A stretch of 10,778 nucleotides of DNA, from contig JANWHR010000294.1 of assembly GCA_025450355.1 (NCBI GenBank), forward strand, positions 1 through 10,778, written 5' to 3'. The stretch comes from Micropepsaceae bacterium. GTDB lineage: Bacteria > Pseudomonadota > Alphaproteobacteria > Micropepsales > Micropepsaceae. The position numbers were made by a program, and so were the translations under genes. This document shows positions 1-6,707 of the stretch, one piece after another. Position 1 is the stretch's first letter. Every line of letters starts with the position of its first letter. The notes beneath the pieces were generated by a model. It had not been told where the DNA came from. It did no database searches and saw only the letters and a program-made list of their open reading frames with translations.

Positions 1-778
1 GGCCATAGGTCACCGTCGCGGACCAGGGTGTGGTGAAAACATTCGGATCATCGACGGTGAACAGAAGCTGCATCCACTTGCCGCGGTAGTTGAGGTCCAC
101 GACCGGCGGATCGTTGAACTCCCCGATCGTATTGTCCCTGAATGCGCGCTGGATACCGTCTTTGGCCTGATCATAATCGAGCAGCCGGTAGCGTTCGACC
201 ACGTGCAGGGCAGAAGTTTGCGGCGTGCCGAACCAGTCGAGCATCGCAAACGGGCCGGGCTTGATGGCAATGGTGTCGATCACCAGAGTGTCGCCCTCAT
301 AATGACCAACGGAATCGCCGTAGTATGACGGCGTGACCTTCGCGGGGTGCGGCACATTCATGCGCACCGTGCGCAGTTGATGATCCATCCGGTAGATCAT
401 CGTCAGATGATCGCCGCGGTCGAAAATCTGCAAGCCGTTGCTCGACAGCACAAATGGCAGACCGTTCGGCCAGCACTGGTTGCGCGGGTTGTGAAAGCCG
501 AAGTGGGACCTTGATTCCTCGCCGCGCTTGCGCACGGTTTCGGCCGCTTCGGGCCTGAGAATGGGATTCCGGAAATCGCCCACGAGTTGCCCCACCACGC
601 TCTTGCCATCGGCACTCCGCGAGAGATTGACCAGCGCCGTCGGACCGGATGCAAGCGCTTCGAAACCGGGCAGCCATGGATGCGCCCAGATGCCGGACAG
701 GTCCGGCGCTGCCGATGCCGGCGCCGCCGAAATCACCGCCAATGCCGCCGCGCCCCACAGAATCCGCCTCAGCTGCAT
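1..778 (-). CDS. Secreted protein of unknown function (GHxEGDTLVxDT family), C-terminus off the window
   Basis: The gene starts at the ATG at 776-778, behind a good ribosome binding site (GGGAGG a few bases upstream), and stays open for 259 codons to the left edge, so its 3' end is missing. Residues 1 to about 24 form a Sec signal peptide: MQLRR, a hydrophobic run rich in Leu/Ala/Ile, then an ASA-type cleavage site before APDLSGIW. The mature part carries landmarks I recognise from a large family of uncharacterised proteins in Alphaproteobacteria and Acidobacteria: an N-terminal DLSGIW, a QCWPNGLPFVL stretch (the CLPPGMP-like segment), a DHQLRTVRMN segment, the hallmark YYGDSVGHYEGDTLVIDT, then SALHVVERYR and DDPNVFTTPW. 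The protein is probably periplasmic or surface-exposed. I know of no proven function for the family and assign none. No membrane segment is seen after the signal peptide. The family match is firm, the function open. Confidence 0.82.
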   Translation of the reverse strand, partial: MQLRRILWGAAALAVISAAPASAAPDLSGIWAHPWLPGFEALASGPTALVNLSRSADGKSVVGQLVGDFRNPILRPEAAETVRKRGEESRSHFGFHNPRNQCWPNGLPFVLSSNGLQIFDRGDHLTMIYRMDHQLRTVRMNVPHPAKVTPSYYGDSVGHYEGDTLVIDTIAIKPGPFAMLDWFGTPQTSALHVVERYRLLDYDQAKDGIQRAFRDNTIGEFNDPPVVDLNYRGKWMQLLFTVDDPNVFTTPWSATVTYG

Positions 779-827
779 CACCGCCTCCCACCTCGCCAGC
801 GGATGCTACACCCGTCTGCGCGGGGCC

Positions 828-862
828 AAAAGCCGTCCGGCGGCAAGAAACCGCGCGGGTTT
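828..862 (-). terminator. Possible weak intrinsic terminator after rpsD
   Basis: Two short inverted repeats lie just downstream of the rpsD stop. Read on the minus strand, AAACC pairs with GGTTT around CGCGC (848-862) and is followed by a T-rich TCTTG. Then GCCG pairs with CGGC around CCGGA (832-844) and is followed by TTTT (828-831). Stems of only 4 to 5 bp make this a weak candidate. The rest of the 104-bp spacer shows no clear promoter for the secreted-protein gene, so read-through from rpsD is possible. Confidence 0.3.
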
Positions 863-882
863 TCGAAAAAGGCGCGGGGCGC

Positions 883-1500
883 TCAGCGCGAGTAGAATTC
901 GACCACGAGGCTGGGCTGCATCTGCACCGCATAGGGCACATCGGCGAGCTTTGGCGTGCGCAGGAACTTTGCGCTCATCTTGTCATGGTCGGCGTCGATA
1001 TAGTCCGGAACGTCGCGCTCGGAGCTTTTCGCGGATTCGAGCACCAGCGCCATGTCCTTCGCCTTCTTGCGCAGTTCGACCACGTCGCCCTCTTTGACGA
1101 GATAGGATGAGATCGTGGTTCGGCGCCCGTTCACCGCGACATGGCCATGGCTGACGAGCTGGCGAGCCGAAAACGGCGTCGGCGCGAATTTGGCGCGGTA
1201 CACAACCGCATCCAGGCGGCGCTCCAGCAAACCGATCATCTGCTCGCCGGTATCGCCGATCTTGTGAGACGCCTGTTCGTAATAGCGCCGGAACTGCCGC
1301 TCCGTGATATTGCCGTAATAGCCCTTCAGTTTCTGTTTTGCGCGCAATTGCGTGCCGTAGTCGGAGAGCTTGCGCGACTTCCTCTGACCGTGCTGACCCG
1401 GACCGTAACTGCGCTTGCTGATGGGGCTTTTGTTCCGCCCCCAGATGTTCTCCGCCATGCGGCGGTCGAGCTTGTATTTCGAGGTCGTGCGCTTCGTCAT
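883..1500 (-). CDS. rpsD: 30S ribosomal protein S4
   Basis: This is a 205-residue S4, normal length for the family. S4 binds the 16S rRNA five-way junction early in 30S assembly and helps keep decoding accurate. The N-terminal domain (about 1-90) shows KYKLDRRMAENIWGR, SYGPGQHGQRKSRKLSDYG and LKGYYGNITERQFRRYY. It lacks the four-cysteine zinc site of some S4 proteins, as is usual in Alphaproteobacteria. The S4 RNA-binding domain follows (about 92-154), with the family signature in LERRLDAVVYRAKFAPTPFSARQLV and HGHVAVNGRRT, and the protein ends in LVVEFYSR. The start at 1498-1500 fits the conserved MTKRTTSKYKLDRR N-terminus; an AGAAG about eight bases upstream is a modest ribosome site. The gene stands alone rather than in the alpha operon with rpsM, rpsK and rpoA, and has its own promoter in the spacer behind trmJ. 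Confidence 0.97.
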   Translation of the reverse strand: MTKRTTSKYKLDRRMAENIWGRNKSPISKRSYGPGQHGQRKSRKLSDYGTQLRAKQKLKGYYGNITERQFRRYYEQASHKIGDTGEQMIGLLERRLDAVVYRAKFAPTPFSARQLVSHGHVAVNGRRTTISSYLVKEGDVVELRKKAKDMALVLESAKSSERDVPDYIDADHDKMSAKFLRTPKLADVPYAVQMQPSLVVEFYSR

Positions 1501-1542
1501 TCAGCATCTTCTGATAGGGTGGCTGTGCCCGGCGTGCCCTTA

Positions 1543-1556
1543 CCGCCGAAAGGCGG
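1543..1556 (-). other. Small hairpin at the predicted start of the rpsD transcript
   Basis: A 5-bp G/C stem closes a four-base loop: CCGCC TTTC GGCGG on the minus strand, and CCGCC GAAA GGCGG (a GNRA loop) on the plus strand. It lies directly downstream of the -10 box, so depending on the exact start site the rpsD transcript holds all or only part of it. No T run follows on either strand, so it does not look like a terminator. It could protect the 5' end or be chance. Confidence 0.35.
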
Positions 1557-1558
1557 GC

Positions 1559-1586
1559 AATATAGTCATGCGCGGTCCCCTGTCAA
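1559..1586 (-). promoter_or_regulatory. Sigma70-type promoter for rpsD
   Basis: Read on the minus strand, a perfect -35 TTGACA (1581-1586) is followed after 16 bases by a TATATT -10 (1559-1564), five of six bases from consensus. This is the strongest promoter-like match in the window. It begins five bases past the trmJ stop codon and points at rpsD. Transcription should begin near 1552, giving a leader of about 50 bases. Confidence 0.75.
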
Positions 1587-1592
1587 ACCGCG

Positions 1593-2351
1593 CTAATCTT
1601 TGCTTTCGGCATTTCTCCGTGGTTTTCCTTTGGTCAGCGCCACGATGACGCCCCTCAGCGTGCGCACTTCCTGATCGGTCAACTGCGCCCGATGCAGAAT
1701 ATTTCTTAAATTCCGCACCATCCCCGCCCGGTTGCCGGGCGGAAACAGGAAACCGCCCTGTTCCAGCTCGCTTTCGAGATGTTCGAACAGCCGGATCAGG
1801 TCTTCGCGAGCAGCCGGAAGGCCGGCGCCGTGGCCGATCTGTTCGGGCAGGGTGGCGTCCGCCGCGCGGAACCATTCATAGCCGATCAGCAGTACCGCCT
1901 GGCCGAGGTTGAGCGAGGAAAAGTTGGGCGCGGTCGGAATGGTGATGACCGAATCGGCCAGCGCGACCTCGTCATTGGTCAGCCCCGCGCGCTCATTGCC
2001 GAACAGGATTGCCGATGCGACGCGTTTGGCCGCGGCTTCCCGAAGCCGCAGCGCGGCGGCGGCCGGGGTGAGCACCGGCTTGGCCATGCTGCGGTTGCGG
2101 GCGGTTGTCGCCAGCACCAGCCCGAATTCTGCGATGGCCTGCCCCACGCCGGGATAGATGCGCGCCGCCGTGATGACCGGTTGCGCCTGCGCGGCCATTG
2201 CATCGGCTTTCGGATTGGGCCAGCCGTCACGCGGGTTCACAAGGCGCAGGTCTGTCAGGCCAAAATTGGCCATCGCGCGCGCGCAGGCGCCGATATTCTC
2301 GCCCAATTGCGGTTCCGACAGAACGATCGCGGGCGGCGTGAATTCATTCAT
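1593..2351 (-). CDS. trmJ: tRNA (cytidine/uridine-2'-O-)-methyltransferase, TrmJ-like (SpoU/TrmH family)
   Basis: This is a 252-residue SPOUT-class RNA 2'-O-methyltransferase. TrmJ methylates the ribose of nucleotide 32 in the tRNA anticodon loop using S-adenosylmethionine, acting as a dimer in the cytosol. The trefoil-knot motifs appear in order: motif 1 LGENIGACARAMANFGL with Asn19; a conserved Arg in TTARNRSM; motif 2 ILFGNERAGLTNDEV (about 115-129); motif 3 IPTAPNFSSLNLGQAVLLIGYE (about 138-159). The C-terminal part (about 185-240), RLFEHLESELEQGGFL, MVRNLRNILHRAQL and VRTLRGVIVAL, matches the C-terminal domain of E. coli TrmJ and separates it from TrmH and TrmL. I chose the ATG at 2349-2351 because MNEFTPPAIVLSEPQLGENIG is where the family begins; the frame stays open upstream to a TTG at 2424-2426, but that part is not family-like. 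No clear Shine-Dalgarno is seen. The exact nucleotide specificity is inferred. Confidence 0.9.
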   Translation of the reverse strand: MNEFTPPAIVLSEPQLGENIGACARAMANFGLTDLRLVNPRDGWPNPKADAMAAQAQPVITAARIYPGVGQAIAEFGLVLATTARNRSMAKPVLTPAAAALRLREAAAKRVASAILFGNERAGLTNDEVALADSVITIPTAPNFSSLNLGQAVLLIGYEWFRAADATLPEQIGHGAGLPAAREDLIRLFEHLESELEQGGFLFPPGNRAGMVRNLRNILHRAQLTDQEVRTLRGVIVALTKGKPRRNAESKD

Positions 2352-2399
2352 GGCGGCTGCGACTGTGGTGATCCATTCCGGTGCCCGCGGCGGCGGCAA

Positions 2400-2425
2400 T
2401 GCGTCCTTTGACGCGCCCTGACGCA
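2400..2425 (+). repeat. TGACGC direct and inverted repeats in the trmJ-icd spacer
   Basis: TGACGC occurs at 2409-2414 and again at 2419-2424, exactly ten bases (one helical turn) apart. TGCGTC at 2400-2405 is the inverted copy and pairs with GACGCA at 2420-2425. A nested GCGTC CTTT GACGC hairpin spans 2401-2414. The cluster covers the -35 box and the start of the spacer of the predicted icd promoter, where a regulator would sit. The binding protein is unknown. Confidence 0.45.
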
Positions 2426-2436
2426 ATCGCTAATAG
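2408..2436 (+). promoter_or_regulatory. Probable icd promoter
   Basis: TTGACG (2408-2413, five of six bases from -35 consensus) is followed after 17 bases by TAATAG (2431-2436) as a weak -10. Transcription would start near 2443, leaving a leader of about 25 bases that still contains the icd ribosome site. The TGACGC repeats described separately overlap this promoter. Confidence 0.45.
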
Positions 2437-2467
2437 ACCCGGCCTTCCCTCTTCAAGGAACTGTTTC

Positions 2468-3679
2468 ATGGCGAAAATCAAGGTCGCGAATCCCGTTGTC
2501 GAACTCGATGGCGACGAGATGACCCGCGTGATCTGGGATCTCATCAAAAAGAAGCTGATCCTCCCTTATCTCGACATCACTCTGGAATATTACGATCTGG
2601 GAATCCAGAAGCGCGACGAGACCAACGATCAGATCACGATCGAGTCGGCCGAGGCGATCAAACGCCATGGCGTGGGCGTGAAATGCGCCACCATCACCCC
2701 CGATGAAGCGCGCGTGAAGGAATTCAATCTCAAGCAGATGTGGAAATCGCCGAACGGCACCATCCGCAATATCCTGGGCGGCACCATCTTCCGTGAACCG
2801 ATCATCTGCCGCAACGTGCCGCGCCTTGTGCCCGGCTGGACGAAGCCGATCGTGATCGGCCGTCACGCCTATGGCGACCAGTACCGCGCCACCGATTTCG
2901 TGGTTCCTGGGGCCGGCAAGCTGACGGTCACCTGGACGGGCAAGGACGGGAAGAAGATCGAACGGGAGGTGTTCGATTTTCCGGGCGGCGGCGTCACGAT
3001 GACGATGTACAACCTCGATCAGTCGATCATCGATTTTGCCCGCGCTTCGATGAATTACGCGCTGACGCGCAAATATCCGCTCTATCTTTCGACCAAGAAC
3101 ACCATCGTCAAAGCCTATGACGGACGGTTCAAGGATCTGTTCGAGAAAGTCTTCCGGGAAGAATTCGCCGATTCGTTCAAGGCGGCGGGGCTGACCTATG
3201 AGCACAGGCTGATCGACGACATGGTGGCCGCGGCGCTGAAATGGCCCGGCGGTTATGTCTGGGCGTGCAAGAATTATGATGGCGATGTGCAGTCGGACAC
3301 GGTGGCACAGGGCTTCGGCTCTTTGGGCCTGATGACCAGCGTGCTGATGACGCCGGACGGCAAGACCGTCGAATCGGAGGCCGCGCATGGCACGGTGACA
3401 CGCCACTATCGCCAGTATCAGAAAGGGCAGGAGACCTCGACCAATTCGATCGCGTCGATTTTCGCCTGGACGCGCGGCCTCGCCCATCGCGCCAAGCTGG
3501 ATAACAATGCCGCTCTCGCGCGCTTTGCCTCCAGTCTGGAAAAGGTCTGCGTCGATACGGTCGAGTCAGGTTTCATGACCAAAGACCTCGCGATCCTGAT
3601 CGGCCCGGAACAGAAGTGGCTTTCGACCGAAGGCTTCCTCGACAAGGTGGACGAAAACCTCCGCGCCGCAATGCGGTAG
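2468..3679 (+). CDS. icd: Isocitrate dehydrogenase, NADP-dependent (eukaryote-like subfamily)
   Basis: This 403-residue enzyme converts isocitrate and NADP to 2-oxoglutarate, CO2 and NADPH in the TCA cycle. It belongs to the homodimeric subfamily that includes human IDH1/IDH2, not the E. coli Icd type. Numbering follows human IDH1 closely: Ser94 and Asn96 in WKSPNGTIRN, Arg100, Arg109, Arg132 in GRHAYGDQYRATDF and Tyr139 are all present. With a two-residue shift come the catalytic Lys210 in STKNT and the metal ligands Asp250, Asp273 and Asp277. The dehydrogenase signature is NYDGDVQSDTVAQGFGSLGLM (about 269-289), and HGTVTRHYR (about 307-314) is the NADP-binding stretch. All key residues are intact. 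The ATG at 2468-2470 has AAGGA (2455-2459) eight bases upstream and gives the family N-terminus MAKIKVANPVVELDGDEMTR. The gene is transcribed alone, divergent from trmJ and convergent with alaS. Confidence 0.98.
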   Translation: MAKIKVANPVVELDGDEMTRVIWDLIKKKLILPYLDITLEYYDLGIQKRDETNDQITIESAEAIKRHGVGVKCATITPDEARVKEFNLKQMWKSPNGTIRNILGGTIFREPIICRNVPRLVPGWTKPIVIGRHAYGDQYRATDFVVPGAGKLTVTWTGKDGKKIEREVFDFPGGGVTMTMYNLDQSIIDFARASMNYALTRKYPLYLSTKNTIVKAYDGRFKDLFEKVFREEFADSFKAAGLTYEHRLIDDMVAAALKWPGGYVWACKNYDGDVQSDTVAQGFGSLGLMTSVLMTPDGKTVESEAAHGTVTRHYRQYQKGQETSTNSIASIFAWTRGLAHRAKLDNNAALARFASSLEKVCVDTVESGFMTKDLAILIGPEQKWLSTEGFLDKVDENLRAAMR

Positions 3680-3707
3680 CCACAACGGCCGCCCTGAGCT
3701 CAATGCA

Positions 3708-3836
3708 TGTCATCCCGGAAGCCGCAGCGCGGCTATCCGGGATCCACCAGGAAGCCCGCGTCTGGCGAGTGGGTGGGTTCCGGGTCGCGCCCGCCTTCGC
3801 GCTACCGCGCTTCGGCGCGGCTTGCCCGGAATGACA
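3708..3836. repeat. REP/MITE-like palindromic element between icd and alaS
   Basis: The 129-bp unit starts with TGTCATCCCGG and ends with CCCGGAATGACA, near-perfect terminal inverted repeats. The left arm folds as CCCGGA (3714-3719) with TCCGGG (3736-3741) around an inner CCGC/GCGG stem. The right arm folds as TTCCGGG (3778-3784) with CCCGGAA (3825-3831) around a six-bp CCGCGC/GCGCGG stem closed by a TTCG tetraloop (3805-3820). Between the arms lie GGGATCCACC and GTGGGTTCCGGG, a design I know from dispersed GTCATCCCGG...CCGGAATGAC repeats in many alphaproteobacterial genomes. It fills most of the 176-bp gap between the two stop codons. No T run is seen, but the hairpins may protect or end both convergent mRNAs. 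Copy number cannot be judged from one window. Confidence 0.8.
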
Positions 3837-3855
3837 GATTTGTGCGGACGTGCTG

Positions 3856-6522
3856 TTACGCCGCCTTCAGGGCGGCGAGGCGCTGTTCGATGGCGGCCAA
3901 AGCTTCGGAGGTTCGGCCGGTGTCGGGGCCGCCGGCCTGCGCCATATCGGGGCGCCCGCCGCCGCCCTTGCCGCCGAGCGCTTCCGCGCCCGCGCGCACC
4001 AGATCGACCGCGCTGATCCGCGCCGTCAGGTCGGGAGTCACGCCCACGACCAGCGACGCCTTGCCGTCGGCCACGGTGATGAACGCAACCACGCCCGAGC
4101 CCAGCCGCGCCTTGGCGTCATCGGCCAGCGACTTGAGGTCTTTGGGCGAGACATTCTCGACCGCGCGCAGCACCGCTTTTACCCCTGCGATCTCCTTGTG
4201 TGCCGCGGCTTCGCTTTTCGTGCCGCCGCCGAGCGCCAGCGCCTTCTTCGCGTCCGCGAGTTCGCGTTCCAGGCGCCGCCGTTCCTCCACCAGCGCGGCA
4301 ACGCGGGCCGGCAATTCCGCAGGCGCCGTTTTCAGTACTGCCGCCGCCGCGACGGCGGTTTCCCGCTGCGCTTCGAGGTAGCGGCGCGCGCCTTCCGAGG
4401 TCAGCGCCTCGATTCTGCGCACGCCCGCCGCGACCGCCGATTCACCAAGGATGGTGAACAGTCCGATGTCGCCGAGTCGCCGCACATGCGTGCCGCCGCA
4501 CAATTCCACCGAATAGGGCCGTGCAGCGGCCGCGAGGTCGTGCCCCATCGCAAGCACACGCACTTCATCACCATATTTCTCGCCGAACATGGCGACCGCA
4601 CCCGCTTCAATCGCTTTGGCGGTCGGCATCACGCGCGTGGAGACATCGTTGTTCTGGCGGATCACCTCATTCACTTCGTCTTCGACACGCTTGAGTTCGT
4701 CCAGAGTCAGCGCACGGGGCTGTGAGAAATCGAAACGCAGCCGGCCGGGCGCGACCAGCGAACCCTTTTGAGCCACATGCGGCCCCAGCACATGTTTCAG
4801 GGCCGCGTGCAGCAGATGGGTCGCGGAATGGTTGGCGCGCGTGGCGCGGCGGCGTTCGGAATCGACGCGCAGATCGACGGCATCGCCAGTCCTGAATTCG
4901 CCGCGCGTGACCTGCACCACATGGACGTGCAGATTGCCCAGCTTCTTTTCCGTATCGATCACCGTGCCCTCGGCGCCGCGCGTCGAGAACATCGCGCCCG
5001 TATCGCCCACCTGACCGCCGCCTTCGCCATAGAAGGGCGTCTGGTTGGCGATAATCCGCACGGTCTCGCCGGCGGAAGCAGATTCGACGCGCTGTCCTTC
5101 CTTGAGGATGGCGGTGATCGCGCCTTCCGCAGCTTCTACGCCGTAGCCAAGGAATTCCGTCGGGCCCAATTCCTCGCGTAAGGAGAACCAGAGTTGATCG
5201 GTGGCCGCTTCGCCCGAACCCGCCCATGCCTTGCGTGCGTCGGCCCGCTGCCGCGCCATGGCCGCGTCGAAACCCGTCTCGTCGAGTTTCATCCCGCGTT
5301 CGCGCAGCGCATCTTCGGTGAGGTCGCGGGGAAAGCCGAATGTGTCGTAAAGCCGGAAGGCAACTTCGCCGGCAAGCGTGTCGCCGGGTTTCAGCGCGGC
5401 CGTCGCCTCATCCAGCAGCTTCAATCCACGCGCCAAGGTCTCCCGGAACCGGGCTTCTTCGAGTTTGAGGGTTTCGGAGATCAGCGCTTCGGCGCGTTTG
5501 AGTTCCGCATAGGCTTCGCCCATTTCCGCGACCAGCACCGGCACCAGGCGATACATCAGCGGGTCTTTGGTGCCCAGGAGATGGGCATGGCGCATGGCGC
5601 GCCGCATGATCCGGCGCAGGACATAGCCGCGGCCTTCATTCGACGGCAGCACGCCATCGGCGATCAGAAATGAGGACGAGCGCAGGTGGTCGGCAATCAC
5701 GCGATGGCTGACGGCGTGCGGTCCCGCCACCGATGTTCCGCTTTCCTCCGCGGACGCAGCAATCAGATGCCGGAACAAATCAATATCGTAATTGTCGTGC
5801 ACGCCCTGCATCACCGCGGTGATGCGTTCCAGCCCCATGCCGGTGTCGATGGACGGGCGTGGCAGCGGCTCACGCGTTCCGCCGGGCTGCTGCTCATATT
5901 GCATGAACACGAGATTCCAGATCTCGATGAACCGGTCGCCGTCTTCCTCCGGCGAACCGGGCGGCCCGCCAGGGATATGCGCGCCGTGATCGTAGAAGAT
6001 TTCCGAACACGGCCCGCAGGGGCCGGTTTCGCCCATAGACCAGAAATTGTCCGAAGTCGGGATGCGGATGATTTTCGACTCCGGCAGCCCGGCGATTTTG
6101 CGCCACAGCCGGAATGCGTCGTCGTCCTCGGCATAAACCGTGACCAGCAGCCGGTCTTTGGCGAGGCCGAAATCCCGCGTCACCAGCTCCCAGGCGAATT
6201 CGATTGCGCGGTCCTTGAAATAATCGCCAAAGGAAAAATTCCCCAGCATTTCAAAAAACGTATGATGCCGCGCGGTGTAACCGACCCGGTCGAGGTCGTT
6301 GTGCTTGCCGCCCGCGCGCACGCATTTCTGCGCTGTCACCGCGCGCGGAACCGCGCGTTTCTCCGCACCGGTGAAGACATTCTTGAACTGCACCATGCCC
6401 GCATTGGTGAACAGCAGCGTCGGGTCATTGCGCGGCACCAAAGGCGAGGAAGGCACGACCTCGTGGTCGCGCGCGCGGAAATATTCCAGGAACGAATGGC
6501 GGATTTCTTTCAGGCTGCTCAT
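3856..6522 (-). CDS. alaS: Alanine--tRNA ligase
   Basis: This is a full-length 888-residue AlaRS. It activates alanine with ATP, charges tRNA-Ala, and hydrolyses mischarged Ser- and Gly-tRNA-Ala. The class II catalytic domain (about 1-270) shows LLFTNAGMVQFKNVF, RHHTFFEMLGNFSFGDYF, GPCGPCSEIFYDHG, IWNLVFMQYE and DTGMGLERI. A tRNA-recognition domain follows (about 270-460) with NEGRGYVLRRIMRRAMRH. The editing domain carries its four zinc ligands: His565 and His569 in HSATHLLH, Cys675 and His679 in CGGTH. A coiled coil (about 740-765) and the C-Ala domain (about 770-888) with GGKGGGGRPDMAQAGG close the protein. Every landmark is intact. The start at 6520-6522 gives the family-typical MSSLKEIRHSFLEYF; no Shine-Dalgarno precedes it, and a promoter lies immediately upstream. 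In many Alphaproteobacteria alaS sits close to recA and icd; here icd is the convergent neighbour and recA is not seen. Confidence 0.98.
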   Translation of the reverse strand: MSSLKEIRHSFLEYFRARDHEVVPSSPLVPRNDPTLLFTNAGMVQFKNVFTGAEKRAVPRAVTAQKCVRAGGKHNDLDRVGYTARHHTFFEMLGNFSFGDYFKDRAIEFAWELVTRDFGLAKDRLLVTVYAEDDDAFRLWRKIAGLPESKIIRIPTSDNFWSMGETGPCGPCSEIFYDHGAHIPGGPPGSPEEDGDRFIEIWNLVFMQYEQQPGGTREPLPRPSIDTGMGLERITAVMQGVHDNYDIDLFRHLIAASAEESGTSVAGPHAVSHRVIADHLRSSSFLIADGVLPSNEGRGYVLRRIMRRAMRHAHLLGTKDPLMYRLVPVLVAEMGEAYAELKRAEALISETLKLEEARFRETLARGLKLLDEATAALKPGDTLAGEVAFRLYDTFGFPRDLTEDALRERGMKLDETGFDAAMARQRADARKAWAGSGEAATDQLWFSLREELGPTEFLGYGVEAAEGAITAILKEGQRVESASAGETVRIIANQTPFYGEGGGQVGDTGAMFSTRGAEGTVIDTEKKLGNLHVHVVQVTRGEFRTGDAVDLRVDSERRRATRANHSATHLLHAALKHVLGPHVAQKGSLVAPGRLRFDFSQPRALTLDELKRVEDEVNEVIRQNNDVSTRVMPTAKAIEAGAVAMFGEKYGDEVRVLAMGHDLAAAARPYSVELCGGTHVRRLGDIGLFTILGESAVAAGVRRIEALTSEGARRYLEAQRETAVAAAAVLKTAPAELPARVAALVEERRRLERELADAKKALALGGGTKSEAAAHKEIAGVKAVLRAVENVSPKDLKSLADDAKARLGSGVVAFITVADGKASLVVGVTPDLTARISAVDLVRAGAEALGGKGGGGRPDMAQAGGPDTGRTSEALAAIEQRLAALKAA

Positions 6523-6528
6523 GGGATT

Positions 6529-6557
6529 GTCATATCAGCCCGCACGGCCGCGATCAA
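6529..6557 (-). promoter_or_regulatory. Probable alaS promoter, placed for a leaderless mRNA
   Basis: Read on the minus strand, TTGATC (6552-6557) is followed after 17 bases by TATGAC (6529-6534); each box matches consensus at four of six positions. Only six bases separate the -10 from the alaS ATG, so transcription would begin at or within a base of the start codon. This agrees with the missing ribosome binding site. A 5-bp inverted repeat, CTCCG with CGGAG, lies just upstream. Confidence 0.45.
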
Positions 6558-6667
6558 AATCAGCTCCGTCCGCAGCGGAGGCACGAAGAAATTGTCGTTC
6601 AGAGCAACTCGTGCCCGCGGGCCGGATCATCCAGAGGTGGATGCTGACGTTCAGGCGTCATCTCCTC

Positions 6668-6700
6668 AAGCGGAAACCGCTTCGGTTGGGGGGACGGTTT
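6668..6700 (-). other. Mutually exclusive hairpins downstream of hbd
   Basis: Within about 40 bases after the hbd stop three stems compete for the same bases on the minus strand: AAACCG (6700-6695) with CGGTTT (6679-6674); AACCG (6687-6683) with CGGTT (6679-6675); and AAGCGG with CCGCTT around a TTT loop (6682-6668). None is followed by a clean T run. They may mark the end of the etf-hbd transcript. The rest of the 185-bp hbd-alaS spacer (6523-6707) holds only the alaS promoter and no convincing gene. Confidence 0.3.
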
Positions 6701-6707
6701 GATCGGG

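Noticed and set aside
2352..2426. A 25-codon N-terminal extension of trmJ from a TTG
   Set aside because: It has no family similarity and would need transcription from inside the icd promoter area; the MNEFTPPAIVLSEPQ start matches relatives.
2381..2467. An in-frame upstream extension of icd (from GTG 2381 or ATG 2399) that looks superficially like a targeting presequence
   Set aside because: The predicted promoter lies inside it, the ribosome site fits the ATG at 2468, and family members begin at MAKIKV.
2453..3487. A 344-codon minus-strand frame opposite icd
   Set aside because: Antisense to an intact, highly conserved enzyme and without family features; a codon-bias shadow.
3680..3855. 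Possible tRNA or small RNA gene in the icd-alaS gap because of its strong folding
   Set aside because: There is no cloverleaf or anticodon arm; the folding is explained by the repeat's nested palindromes.
6558..6590. The CTCCG/CGGAG inverted repeat followed by ATTTTG as a terminator for hbd
   Set aside because: A 5-bp stem with a broken T run set three bases away is too weak to call.
6599..6661. A 20-codon ORF (MTPERQHPPLDDPARGHELL) in the hbd-alaS spacer, possible leader peptide
   Set aside because: Its GAGGAG touches the ATG with no spacing, it contains only one alanine codon so it does not suit alanine attenuation, and no terminator follows.
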